DNA from: Massilia rubra
GTDB taxonomy: Bacteria; Pseudomonadota; Gammaproteobacteria; Burkholderiales; Burkholderiaceae_D
Assembly: GCF_011682065.1 (NCBI RefSeq)
Contig: NZ_VUYU01000032.1
Location: 1-64,000 of the forward strand
Length of the DNA stretch: 64,000 bases
Direction of reading: 5' to 3'
Below are positions 45,397-54,019 of the stretch, piece by piece. Numbering within the stretch: position 1 is the first letter of the stretch; each line of letters opens with the position of its first letter. The position numbers were made by a program, and so were the translations under genes. Below the pieces are notes generated by a model. The model did no database searches. It saw only the letters and a program-made list of their open reading frames with translations, and was not told where the DNA came from.

Positions 45397-45855
45397 ATGA
45401 GATTGGATCGTCTTCTGACCGTCGACGCATATTACGACGGCGCACTGCTGGGTATCGCGGAACTCGACGGGGTCCCGCACATCTACCAGAATGGATTCAT
45501 GTACGCGCTCGATGACGACGAAACGGTGTATTTTCTGTCGCCGATTGCGCCCGAGTTGCTGGCGCTGGTGATGGAAGACTGGGCCATCTGGCGCCGCTAT
45601 CTTGCGGCGAGCGGAACACCGGAGGCGGCCGACGCGCGGCACCCGGCGCTGGCCTGCGACCGCGAACGGCATGACGCTCTTGAACTGGCGATTGGGGACC
45701 GTCTCACGACCGACCCGCACAATCGCAAGCGCTTCAAGGCCGATTTCTGGCCGCCGGCATCGCCAGCGGACCCGGGTGCCTTGTGGGACGGCCAGCGCGT
45801 CCAGTGGACACCTTGCGACACGCCAGGCATGCCGGAGCGCCCGGCGCCTCGTTAA
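45397..45855 (+). CDS. Hypothetical protein between the modules
   Basis: 152 aa, on the opposite strand from the modules, with an excellent AAGGAG before the ATG. Acidic N-terminal half (LLGIAELDGVPHIYQNGFMYALDDDET, DDDETVYFLSP), Pro/Arg-rich C-terminus. No recognised family. It is inserted between the two copies of the two-gene module, with no obvious link. Confidence 0.6.
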   Translation: MRLDRLLTVDAYYDGALLGIAELDGVPHIYQNGFMYALDDDETVYFLSPIAPELLALVMEDWAIWRRYLAASGTPEAADARHPALACDRERHDALELAIGDRLTTDPHNRKRFKADFWPPASPADPGALWDGQRVQWTPCDTPGMPERPAPR

Positions 45856-45942
45856 GCGAGCGCATATTTCGCAGCGTCATCGGACTCAGGGCAACGCAAG
45901 CTGATCGGTGAAGCAGTGAGGTATTCGCGCGTGCGCCCTTGA

Positions 45943-46059
45943 TCAGGCATCGTCCTCGCCGCTCTCGCGAACAATTGGAAAGGAATGGTCCGACTTGCCG
46001 AACAGGGCATGCGCCTGCTCCAAGGTCAGCGGTTTGCAGTTTTTCGGGAACTTGCCTGG
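45943..46059 (-). pseudogene. Remnant of a third small-protein copy
   Basis: Directly after the stop of the small protein copy B, the minus strand encodes CKPLTLEQAHALFGKS and a few more residues up to a TGA at 45943-45945. This matches CKPLTPEQALALFGES of copy B, but stop codons lie just upstream and no start or N-terminal half exists. It is a decayed 3' fragment of a third copy. Confidence 0.7.
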
Positions 46060-46075
46060 TACAGTGCATCAGCGA

Positions 46076-46345
46076 TTACTCGTCGGATGCGCGTGTCACA
46101 CGCCACTGGCGAGCGCCGCCTTCGGCAATCTCCCGAAGTATGTTGTTGGAAATCCTCGATTCGCCAAACAGGGCAAGTGCCTGCTCGGGGGTCAGCGGTT
46201 TGCAAGGGAGCAAGTGAAAAAAGCCGTTCACCGGCAGAATTTCGTTTTCATCGGGAACCGCAGTGGCAGCATTCTTTTTTCGCAGTTCGTCCGACGCACG
46301 CCGGTATTCGGCGAGCTGGTCGGCTTGCGCTTTGCTTAGTGGCAT
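46076..46345 (-). CDS. Module small protein, copy B
   Basis: 89 aa. Paralogue of 43962: QADQLAEYRRASDELRKK, TAVPDENEILPVNG and LFGESRISNNILREI align with copy A. GAGG seven bases before the ATG sets the start. Preceded by the large protein copy B. Confidence 0.65.
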   Translation of the reverse strand: MPLSKAQADQLAEYRRASDELRKKNAATAVPDENEILPVNGFFHLLPCKPLTPEQALALFGESRISNNILREIAEGGARQWRVTRASDE

Positions 46346-46399
46346 GATATTCACCTCAAAATTGCTTGCTTTGGTGATGGCAACGGGGTGGGGCAGCGG

Positions 46400-47161
46400 C
46401 TAAAAATCCGTTAGCGTCGTCCAAAGATACTTTATCAAAATCGACCACGACTGACTGGTCGGGTATAAGTCAAACTGCATCAAACGTCCGCTACCGCAGG
46501 CATCCCACCACTCCGGGGTACGTGCAACGACTTCTTGTACTGTGCACAAGCCATGCATGGATACAGTGGGATGCCTGCTCATTTCGGCAACGTTCACGGG
46601 CGCGTCGAAACCAAATTTGGGCCAAATGCAATAGCCGATCATGGCGTCGGAGTCGCGAGGACACAGAGGACCGCGTCCTGCCGCATATACCTGAATATGG
46701 TCGAAGCCGAGACGCCAGGCAGTCACTGCCATCAAGCCGAACGCAACAGTGCAAAGTCCGGCTGGCGCATCCGGACGCAGCATCATTGTGTCAATATACA
46801 AAGCGTCGCACCAAACGCCCGGCATTTTTTCCATACGAAAGACAATGACACTGTTTTGGTCTCCGTCCGGTACAAAGGAATTGAAGAAATGGATCTTCAT
46901 GCCTGCCGGCGCATTGCCATGCTCGTTCACGTTGAGTACCCTTGCCGTTGACTTGTCCGGGATCATAAAAAGACGTGCGCTCGTTTCCATATCGAGTTTG
47001 ACGGGCTGCTTTTCTATAAGTTCCAGAAAAATCCCATCGAACCGGCTTTCCAGCCAGTCATACAGCTCACCCCGGAAGTAACTCCGTGTGATCTCGTGGC
47101 CAAGCAAGAGCGATTCGATTTTTCGAATATCGTGTTCGGCGCATCGGAGGTCGCTGGTCAT
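46400..47161 (-). CDS. Module large protein, copy B
   Basis: 253 aa, same length as copy A when started at this ATG: DIRKIESLLLGHEITRSYF, NEHGNAPAGMKIHFFNSF and IGYCIWPKFGFDAPVNVAE. The local base composition is visibly more AT-rich than the surrounding genome, suggesting acquisition by transfer. An open frame continues 18 residues further upstream without similarity in copy A. No Shine-Dalgarno is obvious for this copy. Confidence 0.65.
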   Translation of the reverse strand: MTSDLRCAEHDIRKIESLLLGHEITRSYFRGELYDWLESRFDGIFLELIEKQPVKLDMETSARLFMIPDKSTARVLNVNEHGNAPAGMKIHFFNSFVPDGDQNSVIVFRMEKMPGVWCDALYIDTMMLRPDAPAGLCTVAFGLMAVTAWRLGFDHIQVYAAGRGPLCPRDSDAMIGYCIWPKFGFDAPVNVAEMSRHPTVSMHGLCTVQEVVARTPEWWDACGSGRLMQFDLYPTSQSWSILIKYLWTTLTDF

Positions 47162-47426
47162 GATGGGGGCTGTCGGCGTTGGCGGCTCACCTGCGTTCCG
47201 GCATGGCGCGTGCATGCGGTGCGCGGTGAGAATCCGGACAGCGTACGCGGCGTCATGACGCGCACACAGAGCGCGCGCACGCCAAGTGGCGACGGCTGGA
47301 GATGGCTCAACGATTGAGCGGGGATAGTGAACTTATGTGGCTTGCGGGTCGCCGTCTTGCCGTGGAAGGGAACGGACCAAGCGGCCGATGCGTGGCACCG
47401 GCCGCGTCAAACAATGAAGCGCCGCT

Positions 47427-47624
47427 TTAAGCGAGCGCTTCCTTCGCCGCTTCTTCCGGCGTCAAGCCATCGTAGAACTGGTCGGTAAACCACTCGACCT
47501 GTTCCTCGATATGGTCCTGCGCCTGCTTCTGGGTTGCGCCGCCGGCGACCAGGAAGCCTTCCACCTCGATGCACCAGTGAATCAGCGCCAGGGTTTCTTC
47601 GTCGAGTTCTTCTTTCTTGGCCAT
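47427..47624 (-). CDS. Small acidic protein, hypothetical
   Basis: 65 aa, mostly helical and acidic: KKEELDEETLALIHWC ... TQKQAQDHIEEQVEWF ... LTPEEAAKEALA. AGAGG eight bases upstream supports it. I do not recognise a family. Single gene before the saccharopine dehydrogenase-like gene's 3' end. Confidence 0.65.
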   Translation of the reverse strand: MAKKEELDEETLALIHWCIEVEGFLVAGGATQKQAQDHIEEQVEWFTDQFYDGLTPEEAAKEALA

Positions 47625-47672
47625 GTTGGCACCTCTTTCAGCGTTTGTTGTCCGAGAAAGGATGATAACCGA

Positions 47673-48773
47673 TCACTCGCCCAGGTCGGTGACCATGCCC
47701 CACTTGGCGAATTCCGGTTCGAACTCTTCCAGGGTCAGCTGGCCGACGCTGGTATGCGCCCCGACCGCCTCCAGCGTGCCCAGCGCTAGGCGACGCGCCA
47801 GCAGCACCGCCGCCATGCACGGAATTTCCGGCCCATGGTCGTTGTCGGCCGCGATATGCCAGGCGCGCCGCGCGGGCGTTCCGGCGGCGTCCACGCCCTG
47901 CACGCGCACCACCATCCCGCCCAGCGCCGAGCCGAGGAAATTGAGGCCGTCGGCAGCGCGGTTGAGCAGGCCGGCGAAGCGCTCCGGATGGCGCACCAGC
48001 CCGAGCCGGCGCAGGCCCGCCAGCGCCGCCATGCCGCGCTGGCTGATGCCGGTTTCCAGCGCGGCGCGAAACATCACCGTCCGCACGCCCGCGTAATGAG
48101 CCGGAAACAGTTCGAGGTCGGGAATATCGCACAGCGACGCCAGGCGCGGGCGTAGCCTCGCGTAAGCCACCATGACCGGCGCCGCCCAGCCCAGCTGGGT
48201 GGTCCAGCGCCCGTCCTGCCAGACCTGGATCGGCGCGCCGCAATAGCTGAGCACGGCGGACATGGTGGCCACCCCGCGCGGCGCGGTCTGGGCCGGGGCG
48301 ATGCACATCTCGATCGAGTCGATGCTGCGCCAGCCCGCCGTCAGATGGTCGACCACGGCCGAGGACATGGCCGGCACGCTGCTCGCGCCGGTGATCGCCG
48401 TGCGCTGCTGGCGGCGGAATGCATCGTCCAGCGCGGCCGGAAAGTCGCACACGAAGCGGCGGCCGTCGGCCAGGTCGATGTAATGGGCGCCGGCGGCGGC
48501 CGTGGCCAGGGCAGTGCCGTAATCCTGCTGCTGGAACGGGCCGGCGGTATGGATGACGAGCTCGGCCCCGAGGGCGCGCAGCGCTTGTGTCAGTTGGGGA
48601 TCGTGGATGTCGATGCGGGCGGCGCTCGCGCCGTGTGCGCAGGCGCGGGCCAGGGCGCTGGCCTTGTCCAGGTCGCGCCCGGCGACGATCAGTTCGATGC
48701 CCGGGCTGGGCGCCAGGGCACGGCAGATGCGGGTCCCGAAGTTACCGTATCCGCCGAGAACGACCGTTTTCAT
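47673..48773 (-). CDS. Saccharopine dehydrogenase-like NAD(P)-binding protein
   Basis: 366 aa. N-terminal Rossmann fold starting KTVVLGGYGNFGTRI (glycine-rich loop), then VAGRDLDKASALA and HTAGPFQQQDYGTALA, typical of the Sacchrp_dh_NADP family of putative oxidoreductases, whose substrates are rarely known. The downstream end has a C-terminal domain of the same family. It starts 11 bp after the stop of the small gene 48784 in the same direction. An 18-residue extension is possible but falls in that gene's region. Confidence 0.85.
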   Translation of the reverse strand: MKTVVLGGYGNFGTRICRALAPSPGIELIVAGRDLDKASALARACAHGASAARIDIHDPQLTQALRALGAELVIHTAGPFQQQDYGTALATAAAGAHYIDLADGRRFVCDFPAALDDAFRRQQRTAITGASSVPAMSSAVVDHLTAGWRSIDSIEMCIAPAQTAPRGVATMSAVLSYCGAPIQVWQDGRWTTQLGWAAPVMVAYARLRPRLASLCDIPDLELFPAHYAGVRTVMFRAALETGISQRGMAALAGLRRLGLVRHPERFAGLLNRAADGLNFLGSALGGMVVRVQGVDAAGTPARRAWHIAADNDHGPEIPCMAAVLLARRLALGTLEAVGAHTSVGQLTLEEFEPEFAKWGMVTDLGE

Positions 48774-48783
48774 GCTGGGTGGA

Positions 48784-49050
48784 TCAGGCTGCGAGGGCCT
48801 TGGCCAGTAATTCGGCGACGACTTCATTGAGGTCGGCGTCGCGTTCCTTGGCCAGGGTTTGCAGTTGCAGCACCAGGTCGCTGTTGAGCTTGACGGCGAA
48901 GGGAACCAGGCCGAGCGCCTGGTCGCGCTTGCGCTGTTCGCGGCGGTCGACGATGGCGTTGTCGGCGTTGCCGAAGCCGGCCGCGCCGGGGGCGACCATC
49001 TTGCCCATCAATTTTTTGGCGTCACTCTTTGCCATGCCGGTTTTTTTCAT
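48784..49050 (-). CDS. Small ribbon-helix-helix-like protein
   Basis: 88 aa. The C-terminal half (VPFAVKLNSDLVLQLQTLA ... DLNEVVAELLAKAL) looks like a ribbon-helix-helix DNA-binding unit: a short strand followed by two helices. The N-terminal half is basic and Gly-rich. AAGG before ATG 49050 supports the start. It may regulate the operon it begins. No toxin partner is seen. Confidence 0.6.
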   Translation of the reverse strand: MKKTGMAKSDAKKLMGKMVAPGAAGFGNADNAIVDRREQRKRDQALGLVPFAVKLNSDLVLQLQTLAKERDADLNEVVAELLAKALAA

Positions 49051-49130
49051 TGTCTGCCTTTGCTATCAAAGAACGCATTCTACGCGCTCTTGGGGGTGCG
49101 GACGACGGCGCAGCCGATGGCGCGCGAAAA

Positions 49131-49799
49131 TCAGCCCAGGACTTTCTTGAGCCAAGCGCCGATATGCTCGACTTCTTCCTGGCACAGCGAATGCTGCATC
49201 GGGTAATCGTGCCATTCGACCTGGTAGCCCAGCGCGGTGAGCAAGTCGCGCGAGGCCACGGCGCGGGTCATCGGAATCACGCCGTCGTACTGACCATGCA
49301 CCTGGAAAATCGGGGTCGCCAGGCTCGCTTCCGAACGCTCGGCGGCGATCTTGTCGGCCAGCGGCACATACCCGGACAAGCACATCAGTCCGGCCAGCGT
49401 TTCCGGATGGCGCAAGCCGGTCTGGAGCGTCATCGCGCAACCCTGCGAAAAGCCCGCCAGGATGATGCGCGAGGCGGGAATGCCACGCGCTTTTTCACGC
49501 GCGATCAGCGCTTCGATCTGCACTTGCGAGGCGCGCAGTCCGGCTTCGTCTTCGCGCCGGCCAATGTCGGCGTGGACGATGTCGTACCACGAGCGCATCA
49601 CGTAACCGTTGTTGATGGTCACCGGCATCGTGTTGGCATTCGGGAAGACGAAGCGGATACCCGGCAAGCCCGCCAGGTCGAGTTCGTTCGTCATCGACAC
49701 GAAGTCGTTGCCGTCCGCGCCCAGGCCGTGCATCCAGATAATGGCCACCGTCGGGTTCGGGGCAGTGACGACTTCGATCGTTTCTAACAGTTCGCTCAT
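49131..49799 (-). CDS. Alpha/beta-hydrolase, carboxylesterase/acyl-protein thioesterase type
   Basis: 222 aa. Abhydrolase_2 family: IWMHGLGADGNDF (oxyanion loop), nucleophile elbow GFSQGCAM (Ser), acid in HGQYDGVIP and His in QHSLCQEE. Such enzymes hydrolyse short-chain esters. The start ATG overlaps the stop of the MogA-like gene (ATGA), so both belong to one operon with darP. Confidence 0.92.
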   Translation of the reverse strand: MSELLETIEVVTAPNPTVAIIWMHGLGADGNDFVSMTNELDLAGLPGIRFVFPNANTMPVTINNGYVMRSWYDIVHADIGRREDEAGLRASQVQIEALIAREKARGIPASRIILAGFSQGCAMTLQTGLRHPETLAGLMCLSGYVPLADKIAAERSEASLATPIFQVHGQYDGVIPMTRAVASRDLLTALGYQVEWHDYPMQHSLCQEEVEHIGAWLKKVLG

Positions 49800-50458
49800 G
49801 CGTTGTTCTCGGTGGGCGGCGCCGGACGCAGCGCCGATTTCGGCCGGAATGCCTTGCACACGGCCGGGTTGGTGTCGATATACGGTCCGCCGATCAGGTC
49901 GACGCAGTAAGGCACGGCAGCAAAAATGCCGCCGACCAGTTGCTTGCCGTCAGCATCTTTCAAGCCTTCGAGGGTTTCCTTGATCGCTTTCGGCTGGCCC
50001 GGCAGGTTCATCACCAGCGCGCTATGGCCGTCGGTTTCGCGGATCACCGCCGTCTGGCGCGACAAAATCGCGGTCGGCACGAACTGCAGGCTGATCTGGC
50101 GCATCTGCTCGCCGAAACCGGGCATTTCTTTGGTGCCGATGGCGAGCGTGGCTTCCGGCGTGACATCGCGCCGCGCCGGGCCGGTGCCGCCGGTGGTCAA
50201 GACCAGGTGGCAGCGCGCCACGTCGACCAGCTCGACCAGGGTCGCTTCGATGCGCGCCCGTTCGTCGGGAATGAGGCGCGTTTCGAGGCGGTACGGCGTG
50301 GCGAGGGCGGCGGCCAGCCAGTCGGCCAGCGCCGGCAAGCCCTTGTCTTCGTAGACGCCGCCGCTGGCGCGGTCGGAAACCGACACCAGGCCAATGATCA
50401 GCTCAGGCGCCAACTCAACCGCCAGCCCAGGCAAATTACTCGTCGTCGGACTCGTCAT
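49796..50458 (-). CDS. Molybdopterin adenylyltransferase-like protein (MogA/MoaB)
   Basis: 220 aa. MoCF-binding domain with LVLTTGGTGPARRDVTPEAT and ALVMNLPGQPKAIKETL. MogA adenylylates molybdopterin before molybdenum insertion. The N-terminal portion IIGLVSVSDRASGGVYEDKG is typical. It overlaps darP by 23 nt and the esterase by 4 nt. Confidence 0.9.
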   Translation of the reverse strand: MTSPTTSNLPGLAVELAPELIIGLVSVSDRASGGVYEDKGLPALADWLAAALATPYRLETRLIPDERARIEATLVELVDVARCHLVLTTGGTGPARRDVTPEATLAIGTKEMPGFGEQMRQISLQFVPTAILSRQTAVIRETDGHSALVMNLPGQPKAIKETLEGLKDADGKQLVGGIFAAVPYCVDLIGGPYIDTNPAVCKAFRPKSALRPAPPTENNA

Positions 50459-51056
50459 CGATCGGCTCGCCGTCTTCGTCCTCGTCCTGGCTGGCCGGCT
50501 TGGCGGCGGCCTTGCGCTTCTTGTCGATATCCTTGAGGATCTGGTAGATCTCGCGGTAGGCTTTCGGCGGCTTGTTCTCGGCCTGTTCCTTGCGCGCGTT
50601 GCGGATCAGGGTGCGCAGGTGCTGCACATCGAGTTCCGGATTTTCTTCGAGCAACACGGTCAGGGCCTTGTCGTCGGCCAGCAACTTGTCGCGGCGGCGT
50701 TCGAGCGCGTGCAGGGCCGCGGTATCGGCCTTGGACATGCCTTTCCAGCTGTCGATGGTGCGCTGGATGACGGCCACTTCTTCCTCGTCGAGGGTGCGCA
50801 TTTTCTTGCCGACGAATTGCATCTGGCGGCGCCGTCCCTCGTGGTTGGTGATCAGCTGGCACGCCAGGATGGCGTCGCGCACGTCTTCCGGCATGGGCAC
50901 GCGCTTGACGCGGTCGCGCGCTTCGGCGACCAGTTCTTCGCCGAGCTTTTGCAGCTCGCTCATCTGGCGCTTGAGCTCGGACTTGGAAGGGCGTTCGTAT
51001 TCTTGTTCGAACTCGGAGGATTGGAAGCCGCAGGCGCCCCGGTTTGGATTTGGCAT
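50436..51056 (-). CDS. darP: Ribosome-associated protein DarP (YjgA)
   Basis: 206 aa. DUF615 family, involved in late 50S subunit assembly. Blocks: ERPSKSELKRQMSELQKLGEEL, DAILACQLITNHEGRRRQMQFVGKKMR, then a helical body and a very acidic C-terminus (DEDEDGEPIDDESDDE). First gene of a three-gene operon; the promoter lies between it and the divergent pmbA. Confidence 0.95.
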   Translation of the reverse strand: MPNPNRGACGFQSSEFEQEYERPSKSELKRQMSELQKLGEELVAEARDRVKRVPMPEDVRDAILACQLITNHEGRRRQMQFVGKKMRTLDEEEVAVIQRTIDSWKGMSKADTAALHALERRRDKLLADDKALTVLLEENPELDVQHLRTLIRNARKEQAENKPPKAYREIYQILKDIDKKRKAAAKPASQDEDEDGEPIDDESDDE

Positions 51057-51148
51057 GATATGGTTCCGATAGGCGTAAAGCCGACCAGTAAAAACTGTAA
51101 ACGACTGCTATCATACCCGTTTAACCGGACAGCCGAAGAAAACCACAC

Positions 51149-52501
51149 ATGAACGACTCCGTCTTTATCCACACCCAGGATCAGCTGCAACAGCTGGCGC
51201 GCGACGTTTTGGCCTTTGCCAGGGAGATCGGTGGCACCGATGCCGCCGTCGACATCAGCGAGGGAAGCGGGCTGGCGGTGTCGGTCCGGCGTGGCAAAAT
51301 CGAGACGATCGAGCAAAACAAAGACAAAGGCATGGGCGTGACCGTGTATATCGGTCAAAAACGCGGCAATGCCAGCACGTCCGACTTTTCCCCGGCGGCC
51401 CTGCGCGCCACCGTCGACGCGGCCTACAACATCGCCCGCTTCACGGCCGACGACGACTGCGCCGGCCTGGCCGACGCCGACATGCTCGAGACCGAGCCGC
51501 GCGACCTGCGCCTGTGCTACCCGTGGATGATCTCGACCGAAGACGCCGTGGTTCTGGCGCAACGCGCCGAAGCGGCCGCGTTCGACGTCGACCCGCGCAT
51601 CACCAACAGCGAAGGCGCCAGCGTGCACGTGCAGCAGTCGCACTTCGTGTCGGCCAATTCGCGCGGTTTCGCGGGCGGCTATCCGTTTTCGCGCCACACC
51701 CTGTCGGTGGCGCCGATCGCCGGCAAGGGCGCCAAAATGCAGCGCGACGACTGGTACACCTCGGTGCGCGATCCGAAAAAGATGGCCCAGCCCGAAACGG
51801 TGGGCCGTTACGCGGCCGAGCGCGCGCTGGCGCGCCTGAACGCGCGCACGCTCGATACGCGCACCTGCCCAGTGCTGTTCGAAGCGCCGCTGGCGGCCGG
51901 CCTGCTCGGCTCCTTCGTGCAGGCCACCTCGGGCGGCGCGCTGTATCGCAAGTCGACCTTCTTGCTCGATTCGCTGGGGCAGTCGGTCTTTCCCTCGCAT
52001 ATCCAGATCCTGGAAGACCCGCATGTAATCGGCGGGGTCGGTTCGGCCCCGTTCGATGAAGAAGGCGTGCGCACCGTGCGGCGCGATGTGGTCAAGGATG
52101 GCGTGGTGCAGGGCTATTTCCTGTCGTCGTATTCGGCGCGCAAGCTGGGCATGAAAACCACGGGTAACGCGGGCGGTTCGCACAACCTGACCATGAGCTC
52201 CACGCAAACCAAGCGCGGCGACGACTTCGCCGGCATGATCAAGAAAATGGGGCGCGGCCTGCTGGTGACGGAACTGATGGGCCAGGGCACCAACTACGTT
52301 ACCGGCGATTATTCGCGCGGCGCGTCGGGTTTCTGGGTTGAAAATGGCGTGATCCAGTACCCGGTCGAGGAAATCACGATTGCCGGCAACATGAAGGATA
52401 TCTTCCAGCAGATCGTCGCCATCGGCAACGACGTGCTTATCCGTGGCAACAAGCAGACCGGTTCGATCTTGATCGAAAAAATGGTCGTCGCCGGCGGCTG
52501 A
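51149..52501 (+). CDS. pmbA: Metalloprotease PmbA/TldE
   Basis: 450 aa. The non-catalytic-type partner of TldD, needed for processing of microcin B17 and CcdA in E. coli. Blocks: VDISEGSGLAVSVRRGKIETIEQNKDKG, SEGASVHVQQS, LGSFVQATSGGALYRKSTFLLDSLG, GNAGGSHNLTM and GYFLSSYSARKLGM. Divergent from the darP operon. The C-terminal residues GFWVENGVIQYPVEEITIAGNM are fully conserved. tldD is not in the window. Confidence 0.95.
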   Translation: MNDSVFIHTQDQLQQLARDVLAFAREIGGTDAAVDISEGSGLAVSVRRGKIETIEQNKDKGMGVTVYIGQKRGNASTSDFSPAALRATVDAAYNIARFTADDDCAGLADADMLETEPRDLRLCYPWMISTEDAVVLAQRAEAAAFDVDPRITNSEGASVHVQQSHFVSANSRGFAGGYPFSRHTLSVAPIAGKGAKMQRDDWYTSVRDPKKMAQPETVGRYAAERALARLNARTLDTRTCPVLFEAPLAAGLLGSFVQATSGGALYRKSTFLLDSLGQSVFPSHIQILEDPHVIGGVGSAPFDEEGVRTVRRDVVKDGVVQGYFLSSYSARKLGMKTTGNAGGSHNLTMSSTQTKRGDDFAGMIKKMGRGLLVTELMGQGTNYVTGDYSRGASGFWVENGVIQYPVEEITIAGNMKDIFQQIVAIGNDVLIRGNKQTGSILIEKMVVAGG

Positions 52502-52543
52502 ACGTCCTCATGTTCTTCCCGCGTGGGCCGCAGTGCCCACGCC

Positions 52544-52709
52544 TAGCCGCCTGTCGGACTTGGGGAGTCGAAGCGAAAAAATAGCTGGGCGAGGCCAGAT
52601 TTTGACGATTTCGCAGTGCCAATAGCGAGCTATTGGCCGAGAAAGCGGCGAAATAGGGACCGTCCCAGGTATTTTTGCAGCCGACGATCCCAAGTCCGAC
52701 AGGCGGCTA
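52544..52709. mobile_element. MITE-like palindromic element, copy 2
   Basis: Same 166-bp length as copy 1 at 23541, in inverse orientation. The 21-bp terminal repeats are at 52544-52564 and 52689-52709, beginning tagccgcctgtcggac. It lies between pmbA and the TRAP gene, with CTAG at both edges. Only three internal differences from copy 1, plus one matched change in each arm, indicate recent spread. It may also act as a transcription stop by its hairpin. Confidence 0.85.
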
Positions 52710-52855
52710 GCCCCTTCCGCATCCCGCGCCTTCTCCTGTAAGACTGCTGTAAGATAAATTACGTTGCATGCTTGCCTAGACGCAAATACACTAGCCCAGG
52801 CACCATGACACCGGTGGTATTTCCGTGACGTAAACCCTTCAGGAGACACAGACAT
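52710..52855. other. Leader region of the TRAP gene
   Basis: Rest of the 354-bp gap between pmbA and the TRAP gene after the MITE. It is AT-richer toward the gene (gtaagataaattacg, 52749-52763), so the promoter is probably here, but no clear -35/-10 pair can be named. GGAG at 52842-52845 precedes the ATG. Confidence 0.4.
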
Positions 52856-53941
52856 ATGGAACGTCGTTCCTTTATTAAAAAAGCGGCAGTCGGCGCTGCC
52901 GCCGGCGCAGTCGCCGCACCGGCGCTGGCCCAGTCGCTGCCAACGATCAACTGGCGTCTCGCCAGCAGCTTTCCCAAGTCGCTCGATACCATCTTCGGCG
53001 CGTCCGACATCCTGACCAAGCGCGTTTCCCAGCTGACCGGCGGCAAGTTCAACATCCGCTCGTTCGCGGCCGGCGAAATCGTGCCGGGCCTGCAAGTGCT
53101 CGACGCGGTCCAGGCCGGCACTGTGGAAATCGGCCACAGCGCGTCTTACTACTATTTCGGCAAGGACGCCACCTTCGCCTTCGACTGCGCGGTCCCGTTC
53201 GGCCTCACTTCGCGCCAGCACACCGCCTGGTACCAGGAAGGCGGCGGACGCGAACTGACGCGCAACTTCTTCAAGGGCTATGGCATCGTCAACTTCCTGG
53301 GCGGCAATTCCGGTACCCAGATGGGTGGCTGGTTCCGCAAAGAAATCAAGTCGGTGGAAGACCTGAAGGGCACCAAGATGCGCGTCGGCGGTTTCGCCGG
53401 CAAGGTGCTCGAGCGCCTCGGGCTGGTGCCGCAGCAATTGGCCGGTGGCGACATTTATCCCGCCCTGGAAAAAGGCACGATCGACGCGGCTGAATGGGTC
53501 GGTCCTTACGATGACGAAAAACTGGGCTTCTACAAGGTTGCGCCGTATTACTACGCGCCGGGCTGGTGGGAGGCGGGCGCGAGCTTCTCCTTCTACGTCG
53601 GCATCAAGGAGTGGGAAAAGCTGCCCAAGGAATACCAGGCTGCGCTCGAATGCGCCACCTACGAGGCGCACGTCGGCATGCAGGCCGAGTACGACGCCAA
53701 GAATCCGGCCGCGCTGGCGCGCCTGATGAAGAACGGCGTCAAGCTGCGCACCTTCTCGAAAGACATCATGGATGGCTGCTACAAGGCGGCGCAGGACGTG
53801 ATGAACGAAGAAGCGGCCAAGAATGCCAAGTTCAAGACCATCTACGAGCCGTGGAAGCGATTCCGCCAGGACCAGAACATGTGGGCCTCGGTGTCGGAAG
53901 CGGCCATGCTTGATTACATGATCAAGGCCGGCAGGAAATAA
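52856..53941 (+). CDS. TRAP transporter solute-binding protein (DctP family), copy 1
   Basis: 361 aa. Twin-arginine-type start ERRSFIKKAAVGAAAGAVAA, cleaved near ALAQ. Body: WRLASSFPKSLDTIFGASD, GGKFNIRSFAAGEIVPGLQVLDAVQAGTVE, WVGPYDDEKLGFYKVAPYYY, typical of the 7-TM DctP family binding 2-oxo acids and similar carboxylates. No dctQ or dctM membrane genes are adjacent. A second, closely similar protein of the same length is at 57623. Confidence 0.9.
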   Translation: MERRSFIKKAAVGAAAGAVAAPALAQSLPTINWRLASSFPKSLDTIFGASDILTKRVSQLTGGKFNIRSFAAGEIVPGLQVLDAVQAGTVEIGHSASYYYFGKDATFAFDCAVPFGLTSRQHTAWYQEGGGRELTRNFFKGYGIVNFLGGNSGTQMGGWFRKEIKSVEDLKGTKMRVGGFAGKVLERLGLVPQQLAGGDIYPALEKGTIDAAEWVGPYDDEKLGFYKVAPYYYAPGWWEAGASFSFYVGIKEWEKLPKEYQAALECATYEAHVGMQAEYDAKNPAALARLMKNGVKLRTFSKDIMDGCYKAAQDVMNEEAAKNAKFKTIYEPWKRFRQDQNMWASVSEAAMLDYMIKAGRK

Positions 53942-54019
53942 GTCCAGCGGACTCCTCGTCGTTCCCGCCAAGGGTTGCCTTGGCGCGAGAACGACATCGG
54001 CTCACCCAATTCATCAACT

